Source of the DNA: Chersky-299 sp963749535
GTDB lineage: Bacteria > Actinomycetota > Thermoleophilia > RBG-16-64-13
Direction of reading: 5' to 3'
Assembly (NCBI GenBank): GCA_963749535.1
Contig: CAVVNF010000019.1
Span: 1-64,000 of the forward strand
DNA: 64,000 nucleotides
Below the pieces are notes generated by a model, which ran no database searches, was not told where the DNA came from, and saw only the letters and a program-made list of their open reading frames with translations. The translations under genes and the position numbers were made by a program. Shown one piece after another: positions 7,414-16,891 of this stretch (position 1 is its first letter; every line of letters starts with the position of its first letter).

Positions 7414-8463
7414 ATAATCCCCAGAGACGCCATCCTCGATCAGATCTCGCGGCCGGACCTCCGGTCTATCTTCACCGGCGGCCTAGCCGGTATCGCTGCG
7501 GCCGGCGATCTTGCCGCCCTCGAAGCAGCTCGGGTCAAGTATCTCGGCAGAAAGGCCGAGCTGGTCTTGCTTCTGCGCAGCATCCCAGAGTTGCCGGTCG
7601 AGGAACGCCCGGAAGTGGGCCGGTGGGGAAACTTGGTGCGCAAACAGCTGGAAGCGGCGTTTGAGGCCCGGCACAGCGAGTTAGAGACTCAGGAGCTGGT
7701 TCTCGGGCTGGAGCGCCAGAAGCTCGACGTGACCCTCCCGGGACGCGCTTCCCCGCTCGGGCGTCTCCATCTGGTCACGCAGACGCGGCGCGAGATCGAG
7801 GACATCTTCGTCGGCATGGGCTACCAGATCGCCGAAGGTCCGGAGATCGAGACCGAATACTACAACTTCGAGGCGCTCAATACCCCGGCCGATCACCCGG
7901 CGCGTTCTCTGCACGACACCTTCTTCGTGGGCGGGAATGTGCTGCTGCGGACGCACACGTCCCCGGTGCAGGTGCGGGTCATGGAGAAGCAGGCTCCACC
8001 GGTGCGCATCATCTGTCCAGGCAGGGCCTATCGCCGGGATTCGGACGCTACGCATACGCCCATGTTCCATCAAGTAGAGGGCCTGGTCGTCGACGAGCGC
8101 GTCACCCTCGCCGACCTGAAGGGCACGCTCGAGACTTTCGCTAAGGCCATGTTTGGGGTCCAGCGGCAGGTCAGGCTTCGTCCCCACTACTTCCCCTTCA
8201 CCGAGCCCTCGGTGGAAGTGGACGTGTCGTGCATGATGTGCGACGGCGCCGGCTGCCGGTTGTGCAAGCGGAGCGGCTGGCTGGAGATCTTGGGGGCGGG
8301 GATGGTAGACCCGAACGTGTTCCGTTTCGTCGACTACGATCCCGAGCGTTACACCGGGTTCGCGTTCGGCATGGGCATCGAGAGGATAGCCATGCTGAAG
8401 CACGGTGCGAACGACCTCCGGCTCTTCTTTGAGAACGATCTTCGCTTCCTTCGCCAGTTCTAA
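7414..8463 (+). CDS. pheS: Phenylalanyl-tRNA synthetase alpha subunit, non-standard start
   Basis: The catalytic subunit of the alpha2-beta2 enzyme that charges tRNA-Phe. An N-terminal coiled-coil (GDLAALEAARVKYLGRKAEL) precedes the class II core with FNEALNTPADHPAR-like sequence (FEALNTPADHPAR), motif 2 and the C-terminal GMGIERIAMLKHG. The frame runs back to a strong ribosome site (AAAGGAGGA, 7402-7410), but the only start-like codons there are ATA (7414) and ATC (7417); the first TTG (7567) would delete the coiled-coil. Length about 349 residues, as expected. pheT follows by 12 bases. Confidence 0.93.
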   Translation: MIPRDAILDQISRPDLRSIFTGGLAGIAAAGDLAALEAARVKYLGRKAELVLLLRSIPELPVEERPEVGRWGNLVRKQLEAAFEARHSELETQELVLGLERQKLDVTLPGRASPLGRLHLVTQTRREIEDIFVGMGYQIAEGPEIETEYYNFEALNTPADHPARSLHDTFFVGGNVLLRTHTSPVQVRVMEKQAPPVRIICPGRAYRRDSDATHTPMFHQVEGLVVDERVTLADLKGTLETFAKAMFGVQRQVRLRPHYFPFTEPSVEVDVSCMMCDGAGCRLCKRSGWLEILGAGMVDPNVFRFVDYDPERYTGFAFGMGIERIAMLKHGANDLRLFFENDLRFLRQF

Positions 8464-8475
8464 CCTGGAGTCGCC

Positions 8476-10898
8476 ATGAAAGCCCCGTTATCCTGGCTGC
8501 GCGAATATGTCTCCATCGAGATCCCGGTCGAGGAACTGGCCTCGAGGCTCGCTCTCACCGGTACCGAGGTCGAGCGCGTCGCGCACGTTGGGGTCGCTGG
8601 AGATGAACACAACCTCGAGCACTTCATCGTTGGGAAAGTCCTGGACTGCTCCAAGCATCCCGACGCCGACAAGCTTTCGGTATGCGTCGTCGACGTGGGG
8701 GAAGACACCCCGCGCACCATCGTGTGTGGAGCTCCGAACGTAAGAGCGGGTATCACTGTGGCGGTCGTTCTTCCGGGCGGCACGATGGCGGATGGCACCA
8801 GGATCAAGGATGCCAAGCTGAGGGGTGTGGCCTCGGCGGGAATGATCCTGTCGGAAGCCGAGTTGGGCTATGCGCCTAAGAGCGGGGGCATCGTGGAGCT
8901 TCCCGATGAGTGGCTTGTGGGCGACCTCCTGGCCGACTATCTGCCCCTGTCCGAAGATGTTCTCGAGCTCGAGATCACGCCGAACCGGCCAGACTGTCTC
9001 TCGGTGCGTGGGCTGGCCCGTGAGATTGCTGCGGTGACGGAGATGCCGTTTGAAGAAGACGTCTGCTACCCGCTTACCTGGGGCGAGCACACGGTGGATG
9101 AGGACATATCGGTGGAAGTCTGGGACCCCGACTTGTGCCCGCGATACGCAGCGCGGGTCATCAAGGGGATAAGGATCGGCGAATCTCCCACCTGGCTCAA
9201 GGCACGCATCGTGCACGCTGGCATGAGGCCCGTGAACAACGCGGTTGATGTCACCAACTACGTCCTCTGGGCCCTGGGACAACCTCTTCACGCGTTCGAC
9301 CTGCAGCAGGTGAAAGGCCGCAAGATCATTGTCCGCAGGGCTAAGCCGGGCGAGTCGCTCGTCACCCTTGATGGAGAGACGCGGGTGCTTACCCAGGACA
9401 TGCTGGTTATCGCGGATGCCGAGCGGGCCTCGGTTGTAGCCGGCATCATGGGGGGCATGGATAGCGAGATCACCGAGGAGACCACCGACGTGCTCCTCGA
9501 AGGTGCGAATTTCTCCGGCCCGTCGATCATGCGCACCTCATCAGGCCTCGGTCTTCGAAGCGAGGCTTCCACCCGCTACGAAAAGGGACTTGACCCTGAG
9601 CTGATCCCTCTGGCTCTCGACATGGCGTGCAAGATGCTGGTCGAGCTATGCGGAGGGGCGGTTTCGGTAGGGACTATCGACGTCCGCGTCCCCCCTGCAC
9701 CGCTGCGAGTCGTCTCTTTGCGGCCGGCACGAGTGGACCACCTCCTGGGCACACTCTTGCCTGCTTCGGAGATGGAAAGCATCCTGGCCCGTTTGGGCTG
9801 CAACGTCCGCGACTGCGGCGACGACTTTCTGGTCACCGTGCCCTCGTTCCGCGGCGACCTCGAGCGTGAGGTGGACCTGATCGAGGAGATCGGCCGCATC
9901 CACGGGGTGGGCGATCTGCCGTCTACGCTGCCGCCTCAGCGGTCCGGACGGGGCCTCCTCAGCCCAGAGCAGAAGGCCCTTCGGACTACGGAGGACCTCT
10001 TGGTGGGGGCGGGCCTCACCGAGGTGATCACGTATTCGTTCGGCGACGAGAAATGGTGCGACCGTTTGCGCCTGCAACCTGCGGATCCGCGACGGACCGG
10101 CGTGCGAGTGGCGAATCCTCTGAGCAGCGACCAGGTGCTCATGCGCACCATGCTCTTGCCGGGGCTCCTCGATACCGCGCGAAAGAACGTGGCGACCAGA
10201 GAGGGACCATCCGCATCTTCGAGATAGGGAGGACCTACCACGCCTCCAAGGCGGAGTTGCCCGATGAGAGAAAAAGGGCAGGCCTGCTCGTCGCCGGATC
10301 GTGGGAAGCACCGACGTGGTCGGCCGTAGACGTACCCACCGATTTCTTTTTGGCCAAAGGCCTCGTCGAGCGTCTTGCTACCGGCTTAGGTTTGGAATTG
10401 ACGTTCCGGCCCGCTTCCGAGCACTTCCTGCATCCTGGGAAGAGCGCGGCCGTGTGCGACGCCAAGGGGCGAACGATCGGCTGGGTGGGGGAGGTTCATC
10501 CCCTCGTTCTCCAGGAATACGATCTGCGCGGCTTGCCCGCGGTAGCCGCTGAGCTCGACTTCGAGGCATTGCTGGCTCTCCGACCGGAGACGCGGATGTT
10601 CCAGGAGCTCTCGGCATTTCCGCCGGTCGAGCAGGATCTCGCACTCGTGGTCGATAGAGACGTGCCGGCCGACTCTGTGGTCGCCGGCGTCAAGACCGTC
10701 GCTGGGGAGCTTTTGCAAGACGCCCGCATCTTCGACCTGTACGAGGGCAACCAGGTACCCCCTGGCAAGAAGAGCCTTGCCTTGAGGCTGAGCTTCCGCT
10801 CGGGAGAACGCACGTTGAGCGAGGCCGAGGTCAACGAGTTGCGTGCAAAGATCCTGGAATCCTTGACGGCTTCGATTGGGGCGACGCTCAGGGTTTAG
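8476..10898 (+). CDS. pheT: Phenylalanyl-tRNA synthetase beta subunit, one frameshift
   Basis: The large non-catalytic subunit, carrying editing and tRNA-binding domains. Order: N-terminal B1 start MKAPLSWLREYV, EMAP/OB-like domain (CSKHPDADKLSVC), B3/B4 editing domain (GGMDSEITEETTDVLLEGANF), B5, catalytic-like module, and C-terminal anticodon-binding (FDX-ACB) domain ending IGATLRV. The frame breaks at a GGG run (10203-10205); one additional G joins NVATREG to TIRIFEIGRTYHASKAEL. The joined product is about 807 residues, a normal PheT. A functional loss is unlikely because the enzyme is essential and no second copy is in view. Confidence 0.94.
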
Positions 10899-10949
10899 CC
10901 GTATTCGCCCTGCCGTCGGGCAGAGCGTTTGTATCCACTTGCTCTAGCA

Positions 10950-10963
10950 TGTATAGTTATACA
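10950..10963. promoter_or_regulatory. ArgR-box-like palindrome before argC
   Basis: TGTATAGTTATACA is a perfect 14-bp inverted repeat, AT-rich in a GC-rich surrounding, 82 bases before the argC start. ARG boxes are AT-rich palindromes with a TGNATA-type half-site, and argR is encoded within the same operon. This would let ArgR with arginine repress the whole cluster. The half-site also resembles a -10 element, so the operator probably overlaps the promoter. Confidence 0.55.
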
Positions 10964-11044
10964 CTCCCGCGAGTAAGGCTGAGCCGTTCATGGCTACCTC
11001 GGGGAAGCTTAGGGCAGATTCGAGAACCTCGAGAAAGGATCGTC

Positions 11045-12058
11045 GTGATAGTCGCGAGCATCGTGGGCGCAACAGGGTACACAGGAGCCGTCCTCACCGA
11101 CATCCTGGCCGAGCATCCCGGTGTGCGACTGGGTGCGCTGACGTCGGTCTCTTATGCTGGAAAGTCTGTGTCGGAGGTGTTCCCGCACCTTCGAGTGGAC
11201 GGCAGATATACCGCCTATTCTCCGGAGTCTCTCCTCGGTTCGGACGTGGCGTTTGTGTGCTACCCACATGCGCAATCCCACGCGGTGGTCGCGGCATTGG
11301 TCGATTCAGGTTGTCGCGTCGTGGATCTGAGCGCGGACTTCCGGTTGAAAGACCCCGGTGCATATCCAACGTGGTACGGCTTCGACCATCCGCGTCCCGA
11401 TCTCGTGAGAGAAGCAGTGTTCGGACTTCCGGAGGCTTATCGCTCTGAGATCGCGGGGGCCCGTCTGGTGGCCAATCCCGGGTGCTTTCCCACCGGCATG
11501 TTGCTCGGGCTTCTTCCGGTCGCGAAGTACGTCGATCCTTCGGGGGTCATCGTCGATTCAAAATCTGGCGTCTCGGGAGCCGGGCGCACCCCTTCCGAGA
11601 AGACCCATTTCTGCAATGTGCACGACAATTTCCAGTCGTACAGCGAGGTGGGCCACCGTCACACATCGGAGATGGTGCAGGAGCTTGCGCTGGCCGCAGG
11701 GAACTTGCTGCCGGTGAGTTTCACGCCGCACCTGCTGCCCGTGGATCGCGGGATCCTCAGCACGATGTATTTCCGCCCCCGCAGTGCTGTCTTTACGTCA
11801 GAGGAGTGGCTCTCGCTCTACGTCCAGCGGTACCGTGACGAGCCCTTCGTGGAAGTGGTAGGTGCGGTACCGAGCCTGAAAGAGGTGCAGGGCACGAACT
11901 ATTGCCGCATCTCGGTGCGGGTGGACCCGGCTGGAGGCGTGGTCAAAGTCTTTTCCGTTATCGATAATCTGGTAAAAGGAGCGTCCGGACAGGCCGTGCA
12001 GAATATGAATATCATGTTCGGACTAGACGAAGACGCTGGGCTAAGGAGAATAGCATGA
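11045..12058 (+). CDS. argC: N-acetyl-gamma-glutamyl-phosphate reductase
   Basis: Third step of arginine synthesis: NADPH-dependent reduction of N-acetylglutamyl-phosphate to the semialdehyde. The Rossmann start SIVGATGYTGAVL and the catalytic-Cys motif NPGCFPTG are present, as is the C-terminal GASGQAVQNMN. The GTG at 11045, preceded by GAGAAAGGA, gives about 337 residues; a longer in-frame extension to 10949 runs through the ArgR-like palindrome and is unlikely. First gene of the arg operon; its stop overlaps the argJ start as ATGA. Confidence 0.95.
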   Translation: MIVASIVGATGYTGAVLTDILAEHPGVRLGALTSVSYAGKSVSEVFPHLRVDGRYTAYSPESLLGSDVAFVCYPHAQSHAVVAALVDSGCRVVDLSADFRLKDPGAYPTWYGFDHPRPDLVREAVFGLPEAYRSEIAGARLVANPGCFPTGMLLGLLPVAKYVDPSGVIVDSKSGVSGAGRTPSEKTHFCNVHDNFQSYSEVGHRHTSEMVQELALAAGNLLPVSFTPHLLPVDRGILSTMYFRPRSAVFTSEEWLSLYVQRYRDEPFVEVVGAVPSLKEVQGTNYCRISVRVDPAGGVVKVFSVIDNLVKGASGQAVQNMNIMFGLDEDAGLRRIA

Positions 12059-13363
12059 GCGCACAAGGCGGACCGGACCATCCCATAGTCGTCGATCCGG
12101 GGAGTTCGCGCTTCTTCGAGCTGCCGCCGGACGTGAGCTTGGTGGAATCTGCCGCGGGTTCGCCCGGCGCCACTTACCCGGGCGGCTTTGTTGCCGCAGG
12201 GGTGGTGGGCGGGTTGAAGGACAGCGGCCGGCCGGATATGGGAGTCCTGGCGGTCGCGCCGGAATGGCGTTCGGCTGTCTCTTCGGCTGCGGTGTTCACG
12301 ACCAACGCCTTCGCCGCAGCCCCCGTGCGGGTCAACAAGGCCGAATGCGATCTGGATCACATCCTCGCGGTGGCCATGAACAGTGGCAACGCGAACGCCT
12401 GCACGGGCGAGCAGGGCATGCAGGTCGCCCGGGCGATGCAGAGAGCGTCCGCGGAGGCCCTGGGCATCCCCACAGCAAGTGTTGCTGTTGGATCCACCGG
12501 GATAATCGGAGTCCCGCTGGACGAAGGCACGCTGGCGGCCGGCATCGCCAAGGCGGCCAAGGCGGTGGTGCCCGGCGGCGGTCCCGCCTTCGAGGCCAGT
12601 GTCATGACTACCGACCGCTTCCCCAAGATGTGTGCCCTTGATGTACCGACCGCGGATGGGCTCGTCCATCTGGGCGTCTGCGCCAAAGGCGCCGGGATGA
12701 TCTCGCCCGCTATGGCAACGATGCTCTGCGTGGTCACCACGGACGCTGCTCTTTCGCCCGGCGACGCGGCGCTGCTCCTCAAGAATGCGATAGGCAAGAC
12801 TTTCAACCGGATCACCGTGGACGGCGAGATGAGCACGAACGATTCGGTGTTCTTCATCGCAAGTGGTGCTTCGGGCGTGAGTCTTTCGCCGGCGGGCATG
12901 GGCCGGCTCGGGGCCGCGCTCGATGCCATGCTCCTGCGCATCGCTCTGATGATGGTCGCCGATGGCGAAGGGGCCACCAAGATAGTGCGCTTGGTAGTGG
13001 CCGGAGCGCCTGACGAAGCAACCGCCGTCCACGTCGCGCGCGCTGTGGCCGAATTCCCCTCTGGTCAAGACAGCTATGCATGGTGGAGACCCCAACTGGG
13101 GCCGGGTGATCAGCGCGGCGGGCGCTGCCATGCGCGGCAAGCTTCTGCCGCGCGCCTCGTTGTTCCTCGGCGGGGTGAAGGTGGTCCAGGACGCTGCGGC
13201 CTTCCCGGTGCGGGAAGACGAGGGCGTGAAGATGCACGCAGCGATGAAGGAGCCTGAGCTCGACATCCACCTCGACCTGGGTGAAGGTCAGGCCTCATTC
13301 GAGATCTTCTTCTCGGACATGGGCCACGAGTACATCACCATCAACGCTGAGTACCACACGTAG
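12055..13363 (+). CDS. argJ: Glutamate N-acetyltransferase / amino-acid acetyltransferase, one frameshift
   Basis: ArgJ recycles the acetyl group from N-acetylornithine to glutamate and may also acetylate glutamate from acetyl-CoA. It is an Ntn-type enzyme that self-cleaves at a conserved Thr, visible here in KGAGMISPAMATML. The frame is lost near 13056-13060 (CCCCT); skipping one base joins AEFPLVKTAMHG to GDPNWGRVISAAG and continues to the C-terminal EYITINAEYHT. The product would be about 435 residues, slightly longer than usual because of a roughly 25-residue N-terminal extension. With ArgJ present, the acetyl cycle is closed and no ArgE is required. Confidence 0.93.
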
Positions 13364-13371
13364 GCGGAGAC

Positions 13372-14268
13372 ATGCGCGAAATCTACAGAAAAAGGGTGGA
13401 GACACTCCTCGAAGCACTCCCGTACATCCGCATGTTCAGCGGGACGACGATGGTCATCAAATACGGGGGAGCGGCGATGAGCTCCGCCGACCTCAAGGAG
13501 GAGTTCGCCACTGACATCGCGCTGCTCCGCTACGTGGGCATCCGGCCCATCATCGTGCATGGTGGCGGCAATGAGATCAGCGGCTACATGAAGCGGCTGG
13601 ATCTGCCGGTGAGATTCGTGGAGGGTCTGCGGGTGACCGACCAAGCGGCGATGGAAGTGGCCAAGATGGTGCTCGTGGGCAAGGTCAACAAGGAGATCGT
13701 CGGGCTGATCAACAGCAAAGGGGCGCCCGCCGTCGGTCTTTGCGGCGACGATGGCGGCCTCATAATGGCCAAGCCGCTGGTGAAACGCGGCCAGGACGGC
13801 TCCGTGCTCGACTTGGGACTCGTGGGCGAAGTCACCGACGTCAACACCCGCCTGCTAGACCTCCTCGAGGCCGACTACGTGCCGGTGGTCGCCTCCGTTG
13901 GTCTGGGGACCGGGGGGGAGAGCTACAACATCAATGCGGATACGGTCGCCGGCGCCTTGGCTGCGGCCCTCAAGGCGGAGAAAGTCATCTTCCTTACCGA
14001 CGTGCCCGGATTGCGCGCCGATCTCGACGACGAGAGCAGCCTCATCTCCGCATGCACCTCCGCGGATGTGATCGAGTTGGTGGAGGCAGGGAAGGTCTCC
14101 AAGGGTATGATCCCCAAGGTAGAAGCGGTGCTGGCCGCCCTGGGAGCGGGCGTCGGCGCCGCGCACATCATCGACGGCCGCATCGCGCACTCCATCCTGC
14201 TCGAGATACTCACGGATGATTCGGGTCTGGGAACCAAGATCGTTCCCGGGTCCAAGGCTCAAGGCTGA
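13372..14268 (+). CDS. argB: Acetylglutamate kinase
   Basis: Phosphorylates N-acetylglutamate with ATP, the second step of the pathway. The 298-residue protein has the amino-acid-kinase motifs KYGGAAM, IIVHGGGNEI and NINADTVAGALA. An N-terminal helix before KYGG (REIYRKRVETLLEALPYIR) is the feature associated with hexameric, arginine-inhibited enzymes, so feedback inhibition is likely. ATG start 8 bases after argJ, with GGCGGAG upstream. Confidence 0.96.
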   Translation: MREIYRKRVETLLEALPYIRMFSGTTMVIKYGGAAMSSADLKEEFATDIALLRYVGIRPIIVHGGGNEISGYMKRLDLPVRFVEGLRVTDQAAMEVAKMVLVGKVNKEIVGLINSKGAPAVGLCGDDGGLIMAKPLVKRGQDGSVLDLGLVGEVTDVNTRLLDLLEADYVPVVASVGLGTGGESYNINADTVAGALAAALKAEKVIFLTDVPGLRADLDDESSLISACTSADVIELVEAGKVSKGMIPKVEAVLAALGAGVGAAHIIDGRIAHSILLEILTDDSGLGTKIVPGSKAQG

Positions 14269-14284
14269 AGGAGGAGTTCAGGGC

Positions 14285-15199
14285 ATGACTGTCAGGCATT
14301 TCCTCACCGTTCCGGATCTCACCAAAGAAGAGTTCGACCATGTCCTGCGTGAAGCCACGAAATGGAAGCGCTCGCGGTATTCCGACATCCTGGCGGGCAA
14401 GACAGTGGCCCTCATCTTCGGCAAGCCGTCTACCCGCACGCGCGTCTCCTTCAGCGTGGGCATCCACCAACTCGGCGGTATGCCCCTCTATCTCGCCGAG
14501 CAAGAGCTGCAGATGCGCAAATCGGAAAGCATCGAGGACACGGCGCGGGTGCTATCGCGCTACGTGGACGCCATCGTTATCCGCACCTTCGCCAAACGCG
14601 ACGTGGAAGACCTCGCGGCTGCATCGTCGGTGCCCGTCATAAACGCGCTCACCGACGAAGATCACCCGTGCCAGGCGCTGACGGACATATTCACCTTCAT
14701 GGAGCGGTTCCCAGACCCAGCGGGCCGTAAGATCGTCTACCTGGGCGATGGCAACAATGTGGCCGCTTCCTTGGCTGAGGCGGGAGCCATGGCGGGTATC
14801 GACGTGTGCCTCTGCTCGCCGGAGGGCTTCGACCTTCCCCGGGAGAAGATGGAGAGCATCACCCGGCTCGCGGCGGAATACGGCACGAAGTTTTGGGTGG
14901 AGCGAGATCCCGAGGCGGCCGTTGCCGGCGCCTCTGCGCTGTACACCGACGTGTGGATCAGCATGGGCCAGCAGAAGGACACTGAGAAAGTCTCCGCCAT
15001 GAAGGCCTTCCGGGTGGATTCGAGCCTGCTCGCCCGCGCCCGGGGTGAAGCGATCGTGCTGCACTGTTTGCCCGCCCACAGGGGGGAGGAGATCACCGAC
15101 GAAGTGATGGACTGTCCCCAGTCCGTGGTCTTCGACCAAGCAGAGAACCGTCTTCACGTCCAAAAGTCGCTCATGGCGTTCCTGATGGCTGGCCGGTGA
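14285..15199 (+). CDS. argF: Ornithine carbamoyltransferase
   Basis: Transfers the carbamoyl group to ornithine to give citrulline. The carbamoyl-phosphate loop (KPSTRTRVSF), the DEDHPCQALTD segment and the ornithine motif HCLPAHRGEE are intact. The ATG at 14285 has AAGGAGGAG upstream, giving 304 residues. It directly follows argB; argD (acetylornithine aminotransferase), which often lies between them, is absent from the window, so the transaminase must be encoded elsewhere. Confidence 0.96.
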   Translation: MTVRHFLTVPDLTKEEFDHVLREATKWKRSRYSDILAGKTVALIFGKPSTRTRVSFSVGIHQLGGMPLYLAEQELQMRKSESIEDTARVLSRYVDAIVIRTFAKRDVEDLAAASSVPVINALTDEDHPCQALTDIFTFMERFPDPAGRKIVYLGDGNNVAASLAEAGAMAGIDVCLCSPEGFDLPREKMESITRLAAEYGTKFWVERDPEAAVAGASALYTDVWISMGQQKDTEKVSAMKAFRVDSSLLARARGEAIVLHCLPAHRGEEITDEVMDCPQSVVFDQAENRLHVQKSLMAFLMAGR

Positions 15200-15663
15200 T
15201 AGGCGTGAACAAGCGGCAGAGACAGCAGACCATCCGTAAGGTGCTCAAAGAACGGACGGTCGCCAGCCAGGGCGAGCTGGTCGAGGTCTTGGCGGCGGCA
15301 GGCTGTCACGTCACCCAGGCCACCGTGAGCCGCGACCTCCGCGAGCTCGGGCTCCAGAAGAGCAGGGATCTCGCCGGTCAACCGCGCTATGTGTTCGTGC
15401 CCTCCACCGAGGAGCACAAGGACCCCGAGAGTGCGTGTGGTCGCATGCTCAAGGAATTCGGCCGGGGCCTGGAGACCGCGCAGAATCTACTCGTACTCAA
15501 ATGTGACCCCGGCGCGGCTCCCGGGATGGGCAGAGTGATCGATGAGCTGGGAACCGAGCTGATCCTCGGGTGCGTGGCCGGGGACGACACGGTGATACTG
15601 GTGAGTAAGGATGCAGCATCGGCCGAGTCCGTATACGTGTATCTCAAAGAACTGGGAGGCTGA
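15196..15663 (+). CDS. argR: Arginine repressor
   Basis: The 155-residue regulator has an N-terminal winged helix-turn-helix (TQATVSRDLRELGL) and a C-terminal oligomerisation/arginine-binding domain with CDPGAAPGMGRVIDEL and GDDTVILV. With bound arginine it forms a hexamer that binds ARG boxes; the palindrome at 10950-10963 is the obvious candidate. It is translationally coupled to argF by a GTGA overlap. A GTG at 15205 is an alternative start. Confidence 0.95.
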   Translation: MIGVNKRQRQQTIRKVLKERTVASQGELVEVLAAAGCHVTQATVSRDLRELGLQKSRDLAGQPRYVFVPSTEEHKDPESACGRMLKEFGRGLETAQNLLVLKCDPGAAPGMGRVIDELGTELILGCVAGDDTVILVSKDAASAESVYVYLKELGG

Positions 15664-15668
15664 ACAAG

Positions 15669-16872
15669 ATGGGCAAGGAGAAGTGCGTGCTGGCGTACTC
15701 CGGGGGACTGGACACGTCTGCGTTGATCCCGTACATGAGGGAGAAGTTCGGCTACGAGATCATCGCGGCCCTCGTCGACGTGGGCAGGATGCAAGACCTA
15801 GAGGCGCTACGCCAGCGGGCGCTCAAGGCTGGGGCCATCGAGTCTGTGGTCATCGACGCCAAGGACGAGTTCGTCCGTGACTTCGCGTTCGCCGCGCTCA
15901 AGGCCAACGCCTTGTACGAAGAGAAGTACCCGCTTCACTCGGCCCTGTCCCGGCCGCTCATCTCCAAGAAGATGGTAGAGGTCGCCCACGAGCACGGCGC
16001 CAAGTACGTCGCTCACGGATGCACCGCCAAAGGCAACGACCAGGTGCGCATGGATGTGTCCATCCGCTGCCTGGATCCCTCCATCACGGTGCTCGGTCCC
16101 GCACGAGATTGGAACATGACCCGGCCGGAGCTTCTCGATTACGTGGCCGCTCGGGGCATCGATATCCCGCTCACCAAGAAGAATCCGTATTCCATCGACG
16201 AGAACCTGTGGGGTCGCGCCATCGAATGCGGTGAGCTGGAGGACCCGTGGCAGGCAGCGCCCGAGGACGCGTACGTCTTCACGGTGAACCCAGCCAAGGC
16301 TCCGGACCAGGGGGTCGAGACTGGTCATCGGTTTTGAAGGCGGGATCCCCGTCACGGTGGACGGTAACGCGCTCGACCCGGTCGCCTTGGTCGAGCTGGT
16401 AGACAAAGTGGGCAGCGCCCATGGGTTCGGGCGCGTGGATATGGTCGAGAACCGGCTTGTGGGTATCAAGAGTCGCGAAACGTACGAGGTAGCCGGCTCC
16501 CTGGCGTTGATCAAGGCCCACCGCGAGATCGAAGATCTGGCTCTCACCCGCGAGCTTCAGCACTTCAAGCGGATGATCGACCAGAGGCTCACCGAGCTCA
16601 TCTACGACGGTTTGTGGTTCAGCCCCCTGGCGGATGCGATCCGGGCGTTCATCGATGAGAGCCAAAAGTTCGTTACCGGAGAAGTGCGTCTGCAGTACTA
16701 CAAAGGCTCGTGCAACGTGGTCGGCCGGCGCTCGCCCAACTCGCTTTACGTGAGCCAACTGGCAACCTACGGGTGCGGAGATACCTTCAGTCATCAATCG
16801 GCCAAAGGATTCATCGAGCTGTGGGGACTGCCTGTGGAAGTCTGGGCCCGTAAGCGCCAGGGATTGCTTTAG
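15669..16872 (+). CDS. argG: Argininosuccinate synthase, one frameshift
   Basis: Joins citrulline and aspartate with ATP. The PP-loop LAYSGGLDTSA, the citrulline/aspartate region (VAHGCTAKGNDQVR), SIDENLWGRAIECG and GFGRVDMVENRLVGIKSRE are all conserved. The frame breaks near 16321-16324; skipping one base connects PDQGVET to VIGFEGGIPVTVDG and restores about 400 residues, the family length. It starts 5 bases after argR and is followed by argH, as in many actinobacteria. Confidence 0.94.
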
Positions 16873-16891
16873 GCAGCTACGGAGGTTAGGA

